Positions 26,097-35,421 of a stretch of 64,000 nucleotides of DNA are shown here, piece by piece (position 1 is the first letter of the stretch; every line of letters begins with the position of its first letter). Source of the DNA: Bacteroidales bacterium (GTDB lineage Bacteria > Bacteroidota > Bacteroidia > Bacteroidales > FEN-979). The notes beneath the pieces were generated by a model. It searched no databases. It was not told where the DNA came from and saw only the letters and a program-made list of their open reading frames with translations. A program made the position numbers and the translations under genes. The stretch is from contig JALNZC010000005.1 of the NCBI GenBank assembly GCA_023229525.1, forward strand, positions 81,395 through 145,394. Reading direction: 5' to 3'.

Positions 26097-29000
26097 ATGA
26101 AAAAATTGTATTTTTTATCCCTCATTAATTTTTTAGCACTCGTGTTTGCTCAAAGTGTAAATGCGCAAATAACGGTTTCCGGCTCCACTGGCGCCAATGG
26201 AAGCTACACATCGTTAACCAATGCTTCAGGTGCTTTTCAGGCCATAAACGGGACTGCTCAGACAGGGAACACAATTGTTATCACGATTACAGGTAATTCA
26301 ACTTCTGAAGCAGGCACCAACAGTTTAAATGCAGGAGCCTGGACTTCGCTTACCATTTACCCCACCGGAACAGGATACACGATTAGCGGTAATATAACCG
26401 GGCCTTTGATTGATTTAAATGGTGCGGATAATGTAACCATAGATGGAAGGGTGAATGCAACAGGCAATACCAAAGACCTCATCATCACAAACACAAACAC
26501 AGGCAGCAGCGCTTCGACCATACGGTTTATCGAATCTGCCGAAAACAATACGGTAAAATATTGCACAGTAAAAGGAGCTGGAACGAATTTCTATTCAGGT
26601 GGTGTGATCTTTTTCTCTACGGCTTCTTCAGGAAACGGTAACGACGGCAACCTCATTGACAATTGCAACCTCACCAATGATGAAGACAACCGACCTTATA
26701 ATGTCATTCGCTCAGAAGGCTCGTCCGACTTTGAAAACAGCAATAATACAATATCCAATAACAATATTTATGATTTCTTTAATGCCGGGCGTGCTTCAAA
26801 CGGAATCTTTATTTATTCAAATTCTACCGCTTGGACCATAACAGGAAACAGTTTTTATGAAACAACATCATTTGTTCCAACTGCAGATGGGAATCAATAT
26901 GAAGCTATTGCAATTTCAAATACTTCAGGAAATAATTTTATCATAACAGGCAACTATATTGGAGGTAGTGCGGCTGAATGCAGTGGTTCCGCCTTAATTA
27001 TAAATTCATCGCTTACCGACCATTCATTCATTTGTATTGACATTTACGTTGGAACTACCGGTACATCCATTCAAAATAATACCATCAAAAACATCAGTGT
27101 TACAAGCAGAAACCTCTACCCCTGGTTTGGAATTTACGTTTCGTCTGGTAAAGTAAATATTGGAACTGTCACCGGTAACACCATTGGGGCCACAACAGGT
27201 ACCGGTTCCATCACAATTACAAATACAACAGTTGATGCTTATTCCGATGGAATATTTATCTCTGATGGTACTGTTGACATTGAAAACAACAACATTGGTT
27301 CCATCACTACAGTTGGCTCTGTATTATATTCACATAGCTTTTATGGAATAGAAAACGGCGGTGCAGGACCGATAACTATTAGCAATAATTTAATTGGAAG
27401 CACAAGTACAGAGAATAGCATACAGGCGCCCTCGGCATCCACAAGCACTACCACTCAAGATGTTTATGGAATTATTAATTGGGGTACCGGCACGATTACA
27501 ATATCTGGCAATACCATAGCCAATCTGTATAATGGCTATGCTTGCACAAGTGCAATACTCGGTCAGGTTGCAGGTATTGCTACTACGAATGGAGCTAATA
27601 CCATCCAAAACAATACGATACGGAATTTATTTACGACGAGTCCAAATACTGATGCTACAACTGCCGCCTCTGTAATCGGTATTTTACAAACAAGTACTTC
27701 AGAAGGTCAAACAGTATCAGGTAATTCTATTTATAATTTATCCAATACATACAATTCTTCCAACGCTGTGAGTGTTATCGGATTGTATTATGAGGGTCCA
27801 ACCAGCGGCGCCAATGCCGTTTCAAATAACTTTATTCACAGTTTATCCCTTTCATCAACCTCTATATCATCTGTAATTGCCGGTATCAGGGCAGACGCTG
27901 GAACTACCACATACTCAAATAATATAATCAACCTTGGTGGAAGTATATCAACAGGTTATTCCATCTATGGCATTTATGAAAACGGCGCTACATCCAATAA
28001 TAACAATCTCTATTTTAATACGGTGTATATAGGAGGCAATCCTTCGGGAACAACTTCATCCACTTATGCATTATATAATGCAGCCAACACAAACACAAGA
28101 GATTTTAGAAATAATATTCTGTATAACGCCCGCTCGGGTGGTACAACAGGGGAACATTATGCCGTCAGCATTGCCGGAACGACAGGTTTAACTATTGATT
28201 ACAACGATTATTATGCGCCCAACACAGGTGGTGTATTGGGATATTTAGGTGGTGATGTTACAACTTTAGCCGACTGGAAAACCGCCACAGGACAGGATGG
28301 AAGCAGTGCGAATACGAATCCCACCTTCTACAATGCAGGGGGGATTACAGCCACAGATTATATCCCTTCTTCAGTATTGCTCACCGGTGTTGCAGGCACT
28401 GGTATTACAACAGATTACGCAGGAACAACCCGTAGCGCTAATACAATGGGGGCTTGGGAGGGATCCATCTCGTGGACTGGTACGACATCAACCGATTGGT
28501 CCGTTGCTTCAAACTGGAGCTCGAATGCAGTGCCTTTAAGTACAGACTATGTTTATATTTCATCTGTTCCATCAAATCAACCTCATATAACAACTACTCC
28601 GGGTTCACCGGCAACTTGTAGCGATTTAACTATTGATGCGGGAGCAATCTTAACTATTGATGCTGGTAAAGCGCTTACCGTCAATGGCACACTTACCAAT
28701 GATGCCGGCAACACCGGATTTGTGGTCAAATCAAGCGAATCGGCTACAGGGTCGTTGATACACAATACGGCAAATGTAAAAGCTACCGTTGAACGCTATA
28801 TCGGTGCCTGGAGCGTTAACCACGGCTGGCATTTTCTTTCGTGCCCGATGGTCGCTGAAGCCATTCAGCCACATTTTGTCCCCAATCCCCCGGGCAGCAA
28901 CCAGGATTTTTTTAAATGGGACGAACCGTCGAATGTATGGGTGAATACCAAAACAGAAGCAGGTGACTGGAATAGTAGTTTTGAAAGCGGTTTTGCCAGT

Positions 29001-30020
29001 GGACGCGGGTACCTGGTAGCTTATAGTAGCGATATTACAAAGATTTTCAAGGATAGTATCAATGTGGCAGATGTTTCAATATCAGGATTGACCTATACAA
29101 GCGGCAAGGCATACAGTGGCTGGCATCTGCTGGGTAATCCGTTTGCCAGCGCAATAAAATGGTCACAAGGCACCTGGAACAAAACCAACATCGGGGCGAA
29201 TCCCCAGATATGGGATGAAACCACCGCCAGTTACAAAGTTTTAGCCGACGATGGCATCATCCCTGCCATGAGCGGTTTTATGGTTTATACTACCGGATCG
29301 GGTTCGCTTACCATACCTACCGGTGCAAGATTGCACAGCGACAGTCTCTGGTACAAGTCGGGCAAAGAAAACCGGATACTGCTTGTGGCCGGTGATCCTC
29401 AGGGCAACACTGCCCAGGAAAGCATCATCCGGTTCAATTCTAAGGCCTCGGAAAACTTTGATCTGGATTATGATTCTTATTTTATTGCCGGCTTTGCACC
29501 AAATTTCTATTCTGTCGCAGGCGATAAAAATTTTGCCTTGAATACCCTGCCGGTATTGACGGAAGGATTAAGCATACCATTGGGTTTCGTTAAAAATGCT
29601 TCATCCGGTTTTACTATTAAACTTCAGGAAACCATCGATGGTATTACAATTTATCTTACCGATTTAAAGACGAATACCACCCAAAATCTCAGTCAGAACC
29701 CTGTTTATACATTCTCGGCAGAAGAAGGCGACCTGCCCAACCGCTTTAAGTTAACCTTTGGCACTCTCGGTATTAATGAACCTTCGGTTTGTCCGTTCAG
29801 CATCTATACCGGTAACGGTATCATAAATGTAAACAACAACGGCAAGCAATCCGTTAAAGGAAATATCACCGTTTATTCGATAACAGGTCAGGCAATAGCT
29901 ACCTGCGCACTTACCGGCGATCGTTTGCAAAAAATAGATTTCAACGGCAAGCCGGGATGTTATATAGTGAAGATTACAACAGAACAAGGTGTTTATTCGC
30001 AAAAAGTGATAATTCATTAA
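26097..30020 (+). CDS. Giant T9SS-exported right-handed beta-helix surface protein (3)
   Basis: A 1307-residue protein. Signal peptide 1-23 (VNAQ). Beta-helix at about 25-800 with the same recurring coils as the other two. A WTGTTSTDWSVASNWSS module. A 'type A' C-terminal region (HGWHFLSCPMVAEAIQPHFVP...FKWDEPSNVW...GWHLLGNPFASAIKW) closely matching the 11773 protein. T9SS tail SIYTGNGIINVNNNG...GCYIVKITTEQ. No PID mini-protein follows; an SDR gene on the other strand closes the cluster. Co-linearity with the 11773 product indicates duplication. Function inferred as surface adhesion or binding. Confidence 0.86.
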   Translation: MKKLYFLSLINFLALVFAQSVNAQITVSGSTGANGSYTSLTNASGAFQAINGTAQTGNTIVITITGNSTSEAGTNSLNAGAWTSLTIYPTGTGYTISGNITGPLIDLNGADNVTIDGRVNATGNTKDLIITNTNTGSSASTIRFIESAENNTVKYCTVKGAGTNFYSGGVIFFSTASSGNGNDGNLIDNCNLTNDEDNRPYNVIRSEGSSDFENSNNTISNNNIYDFFNAGRASNGIFIYSNSTAWTITGNSFYETTSFVPTADGNQYEAIAISNTSGNNFIITGNYIGGSAAECSGSALIINSSLTDHSFICIDIYVGTTGTSIQNNTIKNISVTSRNLYPWFGIYVSSGKVNIGTVTGNTIGATTGTGSITITNTTVDAYSDGIFISDGTVDIENNNIGSITTVGSVLYSHSFYGIENGGAGPITISNNLIGSTSTENSIQAPSASTSTTTQDVYGIINWGTGTITISGNTIANLYNGYACTSAILGQVAGIATTNGANTIQNNTIRNLFTTSPNTDATTAASVIGILQTSTSEGQTVSGNSIYNLSNTYNSSNAVSVIGLYYEGPTSGANAVSNNFIHSLSLSSTSISSVIAGIRADAGTTTYSNNIINLGGSISTGYSIYGIYENGATSNNNNLYFNTVYIGGNPSGTTSSTYALYNAANTNTRDFRNNILYNARSGGTTGEHYAVSIAGTTGLTIDYNDYYAPNTGGVLGYLGGDVTTLADWKTATGQDGSSANTNPTFYNAGGITATDYIPSSVLLTGVAGTGITTDYAGTTRSANTMGAWEGSISWTGTTSTDWSVASNWSSNAVPLSTDYVYISSVPSNQPHITTTPGSPATCSDLTIDAGAILTIDAGKALTVNGTLTNDAGNTGFVVKSSESATGSLIHNTANVKATVERYIGAWSVNHGWHFLSCPMVAEAIQPHFVPNPPGSNQDFFKWDEPSNVWVNTKTEAGDWNSSFESGFASGRGYLVAYSSDITKIFKDSINVADVSISGLTYTSGKAYSGWHLLGNPFASAIKWSQGTWNKTNIGANPQIWDETTASYKVLADDGIIPAMSGFMVYTTGSGSLTIPTGARLHSDSLWYKSGKENRILLVAGDPQGNTAQESIIRFNSKASENFDLDYDSYFIAGFAPNFYSVAGDKNFALNTLPVLTEGLSIPLGFVKNASSGFTIKLQETIDGITIYLTDLKTNTTQNLSQNPVYTFSAEEGDLPNRFKLTFGTLGINEPSVCPFSIYTGNGIINVNNNGKQSVKGNITVYSITGQAIATCALTGDRLQKIDFNGKPGCYIVKITTEQGVYSQKVIIH

Positions 30021-30077
30021 CCGTAGCATTGGTCACGCAAGGGAGTTTCACACGAAACCTTTTTAATCGGGCACCAT

Positions 30078-30857
30078 TTATTTTTCTTGTCTTTTTAACA
30101 TTTTACCGGCAACTGCAATCACTATTCTCCTGCAAGTAAATCTATCTGAGAATATCATCATTTTATTTACAAAACCATGAACACCTAAGGATTTCCCTTT
30201 CATCATAATCTTAAAACCATAGTTTGCAACTTCTTCAGGGGTTGCATGCGATAGTAGTTTTGACATTAGCGTGTTTTCAGTTTTTGCAACAGAATGAAAC
30301 TTTGAATCTGTAACTCCGGGACATATTGTGGATACACTTACGTTGGTTCCTTTAAGTTCATAATTTACCGCTTCGGATAAACTTAAAACGAATGCTTTGG
30401 TTGCACAATATCCAGCCATAAATGGACCCGGTTGAAATGAACCAGTCGAACCCACATTTAAAATTTTTCCAAATTTCCTCACTTTCATATCTTTGGCAAA
30501 CATTTTAGTAAAATATGCAAGTGTAATCATATTTAGATTGAACATTTCTTGTTCTCTTTGCCAATCAATTTCCACATAATGGTCGTTGATCCCAAAACCA
30601 GCGTTATTAACAACATAATCAATTGTAATATGACGCATGTTCAGGTCATCGTAAATATATTTTGCATTATCAAGAATGCTCAGATCTTTTACATAAACCT
30701 TTATGTCAATTTTATATGAGGACAGTTCTTTGGAAATTGTTTGCAAGCGACTTTCATTTCTTGCAATCAGGATTAAATTATTTCCTTTTTGGGCAAATAG
30801 TTTGGCGAACTCGAAACCGATTCCTTCTGTAGCTCCTGTTATTAAAGCAGTTTTCAT
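30078..30857 (-). CDS. Short-chain dehydrogenase/reductase (SDR)
   Basis: A 259-residue classical SDR. NAD(P)-binding TGATEGIGFEFAK (residues 7-19) with Arg at the end of strand 2 (LIARNESR), which favours NADP. NNAGFG follows near 87, catalytic Ser in VGSTGSF, and YCATKAF with the Tyr-x3-Lys pair. The C-terminus (KMMIFSDRF...VAGKMLKRQEK) resembles the DltE/YqjQ-like group with a short membrane-associating tail. Substrate unknown. It faces the giant gene at 26097 and is not part of that cluster's transcription. Confidence 0.88.
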   Translation of the reverse strand: MKTALITGATEGIGFEFAKLFAQKGNNLILIARNESRLQTISKELSSYKIDIKVYVKDLSILDNAKYIYDDLNMRHITIDYVVNNAGFGINDHYVEIDWQREQEMFNLNMITLAYFTKMFAKDMKVRKFGKILNVGSTGSFQPGPFMAGYCATKAFVLSLSEAVNYELKGTNVSVSTICPGVTDSKFHSVAKTENTLMSKLLSHATPEEVANYGFKIMMKGKSLGVHGFVNKMMIFSDRFTCRRIVIAVAGKMLKRQEK

Positions 30858-31211
30858 CAGTATCTTATTAAATATTAGTTAATTATGTACATGTAATAGT
30901 TAAAAATGTGAAGATTCATCTTTGTGCTTCTGAAATGGGTTTAATTCAATTGAACACTATAACATCATCTCAATTAGAAAAGTACACCAAATGACAAAAG
31001 TAAAAAATAATAAAAAGGAAAAAGAGGAGACAGATAAACGAAACAAAGAATTTAACACTTGTTATGTTCCAACCCTAATGTGTTTGGAATATGTCAATAT
31101 ATACATTACATTTGCTTGAAGCTTTGGTATTCATGGGACGTAGGATAAAAGCCCATAAGTAAAATACGGAAAGATACTTTATAATGGTTACTCATTTTAA
31201 TAGTATTTTAG
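30858..31211. other. AT-rich spacer without a recognisable gene
   Basis: 354 bases between the SDR and a LuxR-type remnant. It contains one open frame of about 42 codons from 30991 (Lys/Glu-rich, then hydrophobic) with no convincing signals. Part of the stretch may be decayed upstream sequence of the LuxR-type gene. Confidence 0.4.
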
Positions 31212-31520
31212 TCAGTCGATAATGATAAATATAAATCGGATTCCACAGATCAGAATTGGATAGAATTTGAAGAATATTCCAGACAAACGCACAGCGGCTT
31301 TCTTCATAAATTAAAACAAGAATTTATTGAACTGACTGAAAACGACAGGAAAGTTTGCATTTTACTCTATCTTAAAATGTCAACAAAAGATATAGCGACG
31401 ATTACCCATAAAACCCCTAAAACGATTGAAAATATTAGAATTCGGATTCGAAAAAAACTTAATATTTCCGGATCAACCGATAATTTAGGAAAATATTTGA
31501 CTGACCTCCAGGAATTGTAG
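31212..31520 (+). pseudogene. Remnant of a LuxR-type HTH regulator (C-terminal domain)
   Basis: An open stretch of 103 codons without a usable start. It encodes WIEFEEYSRQTHSGFLHKLKQEF.. (split here by family), then LTENDRKVCILLYLKMSTKDIATI and IENIRIRIRKKL, ending LTDLQEL. This is the usual C-terminal end of Bacteroidota TPR- or beta-propeller LuxR regulators (WxxFExxF...FL.KLK..F..LT...LKMSTKDIA...RxRxRKKL). The N-terminal sensory part is absent. The reading frame is clean, so decay is fairly recent, or a short form is still translated from a non-ATG start. Confidence 0.7.
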
Positions 31521-31550
31521 CGTTGTGCGTCATTTTAGAAAGAACCGATA

Positions 31551-32000
31551 ATGATAAAATTTGCTCATACCAATATTATTACAGACGACTGGAAAAAACT
31601 TGCTGACTTTTACATAAACGTATTTGACTGCATACCACTTTTCCCTGAAAGAGATTTAAAAGGCAACTGGCTTGACAAAGCGACTAATATTGAAAATGCT
31701 CATTTAATTGGTATTCATTTAGCATTACCAGGCTATGAAAACAACTTGCCAACACTTGAAATTTTCCAATATGACAACAACCTTGACCATTTGGAGGCAT
31801 TTACAAATAGAAAAGGATTTGGACACATCGCTTTTAAAGTGGACAATGTGCATGAAATATTAACCAAACTAATTCAAAATGGTGGTACCCAGTTAGGAGA
31901 AGTAATTGAAACAGAAGTTGCAAACGCTGGACATTTAACTTTTGTGTACGCAAAGGACATTGACGGAAACATAATTGAAATACAAAACTGGAAAGTATAA
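31551..32000 (+). CDS. VOC-fold (glyoxalase superfamily) protein
   Basis: A 149-residue VOC protein: FAHTNIITDDWKKLADFYINVFDC at the N-terminus and FGHIAFKVDNVHEILTKL...YAKDIDGNIIEIQNW at the C-terminus. His6, Glu75 (LEIFQY), His96 (GHIAF) and Glu145 (IIEIQ) fit the HEHE metal-binding pattern, so catalytic activity is plausible. Substrate unknown. It starts 30 bases after the LuxR-type remnant and ends before a hairpin terminator. Confidence 0.85.
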   Translation: MIKFAHTNIITDDWKKLADFYINVFDCIPLFPERDLKGNWLDKATNIENAHLIGIHLALPGYENNLPTLEIFQYDNNLDHLEAFTNRKGFGHIAFKVDNVHEILTKLIQNGGTQLGEVIETEVANAGHLTFVYAKDIDGNIIEIQNWKV

Positions 32001-32099
32001 AATGGGAAAAGTAAATATGCAGATATAAGAATTTATTAGGCAAATCTTTCTGAAAAAGTTATTAACAGGGGGTAAACGGTTGTAAACGGAAGTAAACAA

Positions 32100-32123
32100 A
32101 AAACCAGCGTTTCCGCTGGTTTT
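32100..32123. terminator. Bidirectional hairpin terminator
   Basis: AAAACCAGCG / CGCTGGTTTT with a 4-base TTTC loop: T-rich on its right for the VOC gene and A-rich on its left, so also T-rich for leftward tRNA-Lys transcription. Confidence 0.8.
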
Positions 32124-32157
32124 CGTGTTTTTGGCCTGGGTGTCAGTGAGCCTTTTG

Positions 32158-32230
32158 TGATCCGCCTGGGATTCGAACCCAGGACCCCCGCCTTAAAAGG
32201 GCGATGCTCTACCTGCTGAGCTAGCGAATC
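32158..32230 (-). tRNA. tRNA-Lys (anticodon TTT)
   Basis: A 73-base cloverleaf on the minus strand. Acceptor GATTCGC/GCGGATC with one T-G pair, D-arm GCTCAGCAGGTAGAGC, anticodon stem TCGCC/GGCGG with loop CTTTTAA, T-arm CTGGG TTCGAAT CCCAG, discriminator A. CCA is not encoded. Confidence 0.95.
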
Positions 32231-32291
32231 GTTTCGTTCATTTTTTGAGGGTGCAAAAGTACAGTTTTCCTTTCAATTTCCAAATTAAATT

Positions 32292-32627
32292 TTACAATTT
32301 ACCATGAATAGCCAACCAGATACAATCCGGATCTGCCGATGTAAATTCAACCCTGTGTTTCCTATGTGCGGGAATAAAAAGATAATCACCCGGTAAAAGT
32401 TCTATTGTTTCATCAGATTCGAAACGGATTACTGCCCGACCCGTAAGCAACAAAACCCACTCATCACCCGCCTGATCATACCATTCACCAATCACTGTCG
32501 TCTGACCATGACTGACAATCCGTTCCACCAGTAAACCGGGAGTTTTTATAAGCGTTTCTAAAACCTCTTCATTCACTGACCTAAATCCAGAAATATCAAA
32601 AATATTCCCTCTTTCTCCTAAAACCAC
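32292..32627 (-). CDS. Small cupin-fold protein
   Basis: A 111-residue single cupin. The two cupin motifs are recognisable: WYDQAGDEWVLLLTGRAVIRFE and LLPGDYLFIPAHRKHRVEFT. Motif 1 lacks the usual HxH (it has YDQAGDEW), while motif 2 keeps the final His, so metal binding is uncertain. The first possible start here is a GTG at 32627. Similar small cupins are often annotated as phosphoribosylaminoimidazole-carboxylase-like or cupin-domain proteins without known activity. It lies between tRNA-Lys and a repeat-filled spacer. Confidence 0.8.
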   Translation of the reverse strand: MVLGERGNIFDISGFRSVNEEVLETLIKTPGLLVERIVSHGQTTVIGEWYDQAGDEWVLLLTGRAVIRFESDETIELLPGDYLFIPAHRKHRVEFTSADPDCIWLAIHGKL

Positions 32628-32640
32628 AATATCAACTATT

Positions 32641-32760
32641 TACGATTTATGATTTACGATTTTAGATTTATCCAGCATCCAGTATCGGGAGCGTAGCGAC
32701 CTTTCATCCAGTATCGGGATCGCAGCGACCTTATCTGCGAACGAAGTGAGCCTTCATCCA
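32641..32760. repeat. Spacer of short word repeats (TACGATTTA; CCAGTATCGGGA...GCGACCTT)
   Basis: The spacer begins with gattta words, then has two copies of ATCCAGTATCGGGA(G/T)CG.AGCGACCTT and a third partial copy (TGAGCCTTCATCC). The phrase ATCCAGCATCCAGTATC also appears next to ruvB (about 3935-3951), showing the words are dispersed in the genome. Non-coding. Confidence 0.6.
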
Positions 32761-32761
32761 T

Positions 32762-33382
32762 TTACAAATACTCCTCAATAACCCCTTTCCCCTGGCGAAT
32801 GATCACCAACTCCTCCCCGGTACCATCAATCACGGTAGATGGAATGTTCCCGCACGAACCCGAATCAATTACGATGTCGACAAGCTTGTGAAATTTATCA
32901 TAGATCACTTCAGGGTCGGTGAGATAATCGATCAATTCGTCATCATGATGGATGGAGGTCGTCATTATCGGGTTTCCCAACCTTTCGACAATATGCAACG
33001 GGACATTATGATCAGGAATACGAATTCCGACGGTCTTTTTCTTGCTTTGGAAAAAATGAGGAACTTCGTTGTTTGCATTCAGAATAAAGGTAAAAGGACC
33101 CGGTAAAGCCCTCCTCATTACTTTATATGTGTGATTAGGGATGGGTCTTGAATAACCGGAAAGTTGGCTAAGACTATAACAAATAATAGAGAAATTTGCC
33201 TTTTCCCTTTTGATCCCCTTTATCAGGGCAACCCTGTCAACAGCCCTGATCTGCGTGATGTCGCATCCCAAACCATAAACGGTATCAGTGGGATAAATGA
33301 TCACACCACCTTTTCGCAGGCAATCTACAATGATTTTCAGGTGCCGGTCTCCGGGATTGTCAGGATGTATCTTTAATAACAT
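32762..33382 (-). CDS. Sua5/YciO/YrdC-family threonylcarbamoyl-AMP synthase-like protein
   Basis: A 206-residue YrdC-fold protein. The N-terminus IHPDNP, VIIYPTDTVYGLGCDI, IKGIKREKANFSII, LPGPFTFIL, VGIRIPDH and STVIDGTG are all present. Length and IHPDNP follow E. coli YciO more than TsaC. Family members make L-threonylcarbamoyl-AMP from threonine, bicarbonate and ATP for tRNA t6A37; YciO proper may have a different or weaker role. If no other TsaC exists in the genome, this is the candidate. KxR substrate residues are seen as KGIKR. Confidence 0.88.
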   Translation of the reverse strand: MLLKIHPDNPGDRHLKIIVDCLRKGGVIIYPTDTVYGLGCDITQIRAVDRVALIKGIKREKANFSIICYSLSQLSGYSRPIPNHTYKVMRRALPGPFTFILNANNEVPHFFQSKKKTVGIRIPDHNVPLHIVERLGNPIMTTSIHHDDELIDYLTDPEVIYDKFHKLVDIVIDSGSCGNIPSTVIDGTGEELVIIRQGKGVIEEYL

Positions 33383-33593
33383 CTATTCCTTTTTTTCAAT
33401 TTCGATATTCGTTGTTCAATATTCGAAATTCAATAAAAAAGGGGTAAGCCCCTTATATCGCACCGCTCAACCATTGTACCCTTGCTTTCTTCCGAATCTG
33501 GGGGAGTTAAACAGGAGCTGGTCGTATAAGACTTACCCTGTGCAAAATTACAAATATTACGAACCGATCAGACACAACTCCTCTTTTTTTTTG

Positions 33594-33601
33594 TATGTTT
33601 G
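33594..33601 (+). promoter_or_regulatory. Candidate -7 box of the glycan block
   Basis: TATGTTTG matches TAnnTTTG and lies 26 bases before the ATG at 33628. It supports that start rather than the in-frame ATG at 33595, which lies inside the box. No good -33 element. Confidence 0.45.
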
Positions 33602-33627
33602 CCTTGAATAACCAAAAAACATTGACC

Positions 33628-34164
33628 ATGGAAGAAAAAGTACGTTCAACAACCACTCAGGGGTTGTATTATGGATTAATCACCGGAGCCGGCCTGATAA
33701 TCCTTTCATTGATCCTCTTTATCGCCGGTCTTTATATGAACCGGTGGGTTTCATCAATTTCCTACCTCGTTCTGATTGGCGGAATTGTATATGGTACACT
33801 CGACTACCGTAAAACTTATTTAAATGGCTTCATGACTTATGGCAAAGCCTTTTCAACATGCTTCATGATTGGTCTGTTTGCAGGTCTTGCAGCGGCCATC
33901 TATTCTTTCATATTTGCGCAATTCATACACCCGGGATTTGTCCAGGAAATTCTTGACAAAGCAAGGGAACAAATGGTTACGAGCAATCCAAATATGTCTG
34001 AAGAACAGATGGATACTGCACTTGCATGGACTGCTAAGTTCACCACTCCCGTCATGATGATGATCTGGGGATTCATCTCCTATGCAATAATAAGTGCCGT
34101 AATCGGATTGCTTGCTGCCATATTTCTGAAAAAAGAGGATCCTTCCTTGAAAACGTCGATGTAA
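33628..34164 (+). CDS. DUF4199 membrane protein
   Basis: A 178-residue inner-membrane protein with four hydrophobic segments (about residues 10-32, 38-56, 68-93 and 142-168). It has the DUF4199 layout: YGLITGAGLIILSLILFIAG, YGTLDYRKTYLNGFMTYGKAF, then a soluble helix (FVQEILDKAREQMV...SEEQMDTAL), then the last helix. Function unknown. In Bacteroidota it is repeatedly found directly before a DPM1-like glycosyltransferase, as here (10-base gap), so a shared role in lipid-linked sugar handling is possible. Confidence 0.85.
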   Translation: MEEKVRSTTTQGLYYGLITGAGLIILSLILFIAGLYMNRWVSSISYLVLIGGIVYGTLDYRKTYLNGFMTYGKAFSTCFMIGLFAGLAAAIYSFIFAQFIHPGFVQEILDKAREQMVTSNPNMSEEQMDTALAWTAKFTTPVMMMIWGFISYAIISAVIGLLAAIFLKKEDPSLKTSM

Positions 34165-34174
34165 TCAAGCACTG

Positions 34175-35128
34175 ATGGATATTTCAATCATTATTCCTTT
34201 GCTCAACGAAGAAGAATCAATTCCTGAACTTGCTTCCTGGATTGAACGGGTAATGAAAGTAAATCAATTTTCCTATGAAGTGATCTTCGTGGATGACGGA
34301 AGTAAAGATGATTCCTGGAGTATCATTGAAGATCTCGGAAAAAATGACCAACATGTTAAAGGGATAAAATTCCGACGGAATTATGGAAAAGCAGCCGCAT
34401 TGAATGTTGGATTTTCCAAGGCAACAGGAGATGTTGTTTTTACCATGGATGCAGATCTTCAGGATAGCCCCGACGAGGTCCCGGAAATGTACCGGATGAT
34501 CAGAGAACAAGGGTATGATCTGGTTTCCGGCTGGAAGAAAAAACGACGGGATCCGATATCCAAAACCATACCGACAAAGTTTTACAACTGGACTGCACGC
34601 CGGATCTCAGGTATAAAGCTTCATGATTTTAACTGTGGATTAAAAGCCTATAAACAATCTGTAGTTAAAAGCATCGAAGTGTATGGGGATATGCATAGGT
34701 ATATACCCTTTCTTGCCAAGTGGGCTGGATTTAAAAAAATTGGAGAAAAAATTGTCCATCACCAGAAGCGGAAATTCGGGAAAACGAAATTTGGACTGGA
34801 CCGGTTCTACAAAGGGTATCTTGACCTCCTGACCATCACTTTTACATCCCGCTTTGGAAAACGACCAATGCATTTCTTCGGACTGTGGGGCACCATCATC
34901 TTTTTGGCCGGGTTTGCCATTGCCGGATACTTGGTTTATGAAAAAGTTTTCAATCTGGCATTCAAAATGACCGAAAGGCCCTTATTCTATTTCGGCTTGC
35001 TTGCGATGGTACTCGGTACCCAGTTATTTGTAGCAGGATTTCTTGGAGAATTGATCTCGAGAAGTGCCTATGACAGAAATAATTACCTGGTTGAGCAATA
35101 CCTTGGATTGGAGGAAAATCATCAATAA
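34175..35128 (+). CDS. GT2 polyprenyl-phosphate glycosyltransferase-like protein
   Basis: A 317-residue DPM1/ArnC-type glycosyltransferase. The GT2 domain (1-230) has IIPLLNEEESI, VIFVDDGSKDDSW, the DADLQDSPDEVP metal site and FNCGLKAYK. Two C-terminal membrane helices (about 230-255 and 265-290, HFFGLWGTIIFLAGFAIAGYL and FYFGLLAMVLGTQLFVAGFLGE) anchor it to the inner membrane. Such enzymes load a sugar from a nucleotide onto undecaprenyl phosphate or a lipid. The donor is not predictable. It follows DUF4199 in what looks like one operon. Confidence 0.9.
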   Translation: MDISIIIPLLNEEESIPELASWIERVMKVNQFSYEVIFVDDGSKDDSWSIIEDLGKNDQHVKGIKFRRNYGKAAALNVGFSKATGDVVFTMDADLQDSPDEVPEMYRMIREQGYDLVSGWKKKRRDPISKTIPTKFYNWTARRISGIKLHDFNCGLKAYKQSVVKSIEVYGDMHRYIPFLAKWAGFKKIGEKIVHHQKRKFGKTKFGLDRFYKGYLDLLTITFTSRFGKRPMHFFGLWGTIIFLAGFAIAGYLVYEKVFNLAFKMTERPLFYFGLLAMVLGTQLFVAGFLGELISRSAYDRNNYLVEQYLGLEENHQ

Positions 35129-35421
35129 TTCTTATTCTGGTGGTATTAACCAATTAAACCTGGAACAGATAGAATTATTTGTCGTTTTTCCTTTCTTAAA
35201 GAGATATCCATTCCCGGAAACGCCGGATAATTTGTTAACTCTGATTACCGAGAACCATAGTGAGATCTAAGTTTCGGAGAGTGAGCTTATTGTTTTAACA
35301 GGACTGATTAGGATTGATTTGATGTAAGCAATTCATGGAAATAACGTGAAGGAAAAATAGTAATCGAGATTGAACGGGGTAATGGTTCTCTCTTTTGTTT
35401 TACGCTTCCTCCCGGGAAATA
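35129..35421 (+). other. Spacer between the GT2 and GT4 genes
   Basis: 293 bases without a plausible gene; a 68-codon frame across the GT2 end (35064-35270) looks like chance. No clear promoter motif or terminator seen. It may separate two transcription units within the glycan block. Confidence 0.4.

Noticed and set aside
30991..31125. A 42-codon gene in the spacer after the SDR
   Set aside because: Only AT-rich codons, no family, no ribosome-binding or promoter signal.
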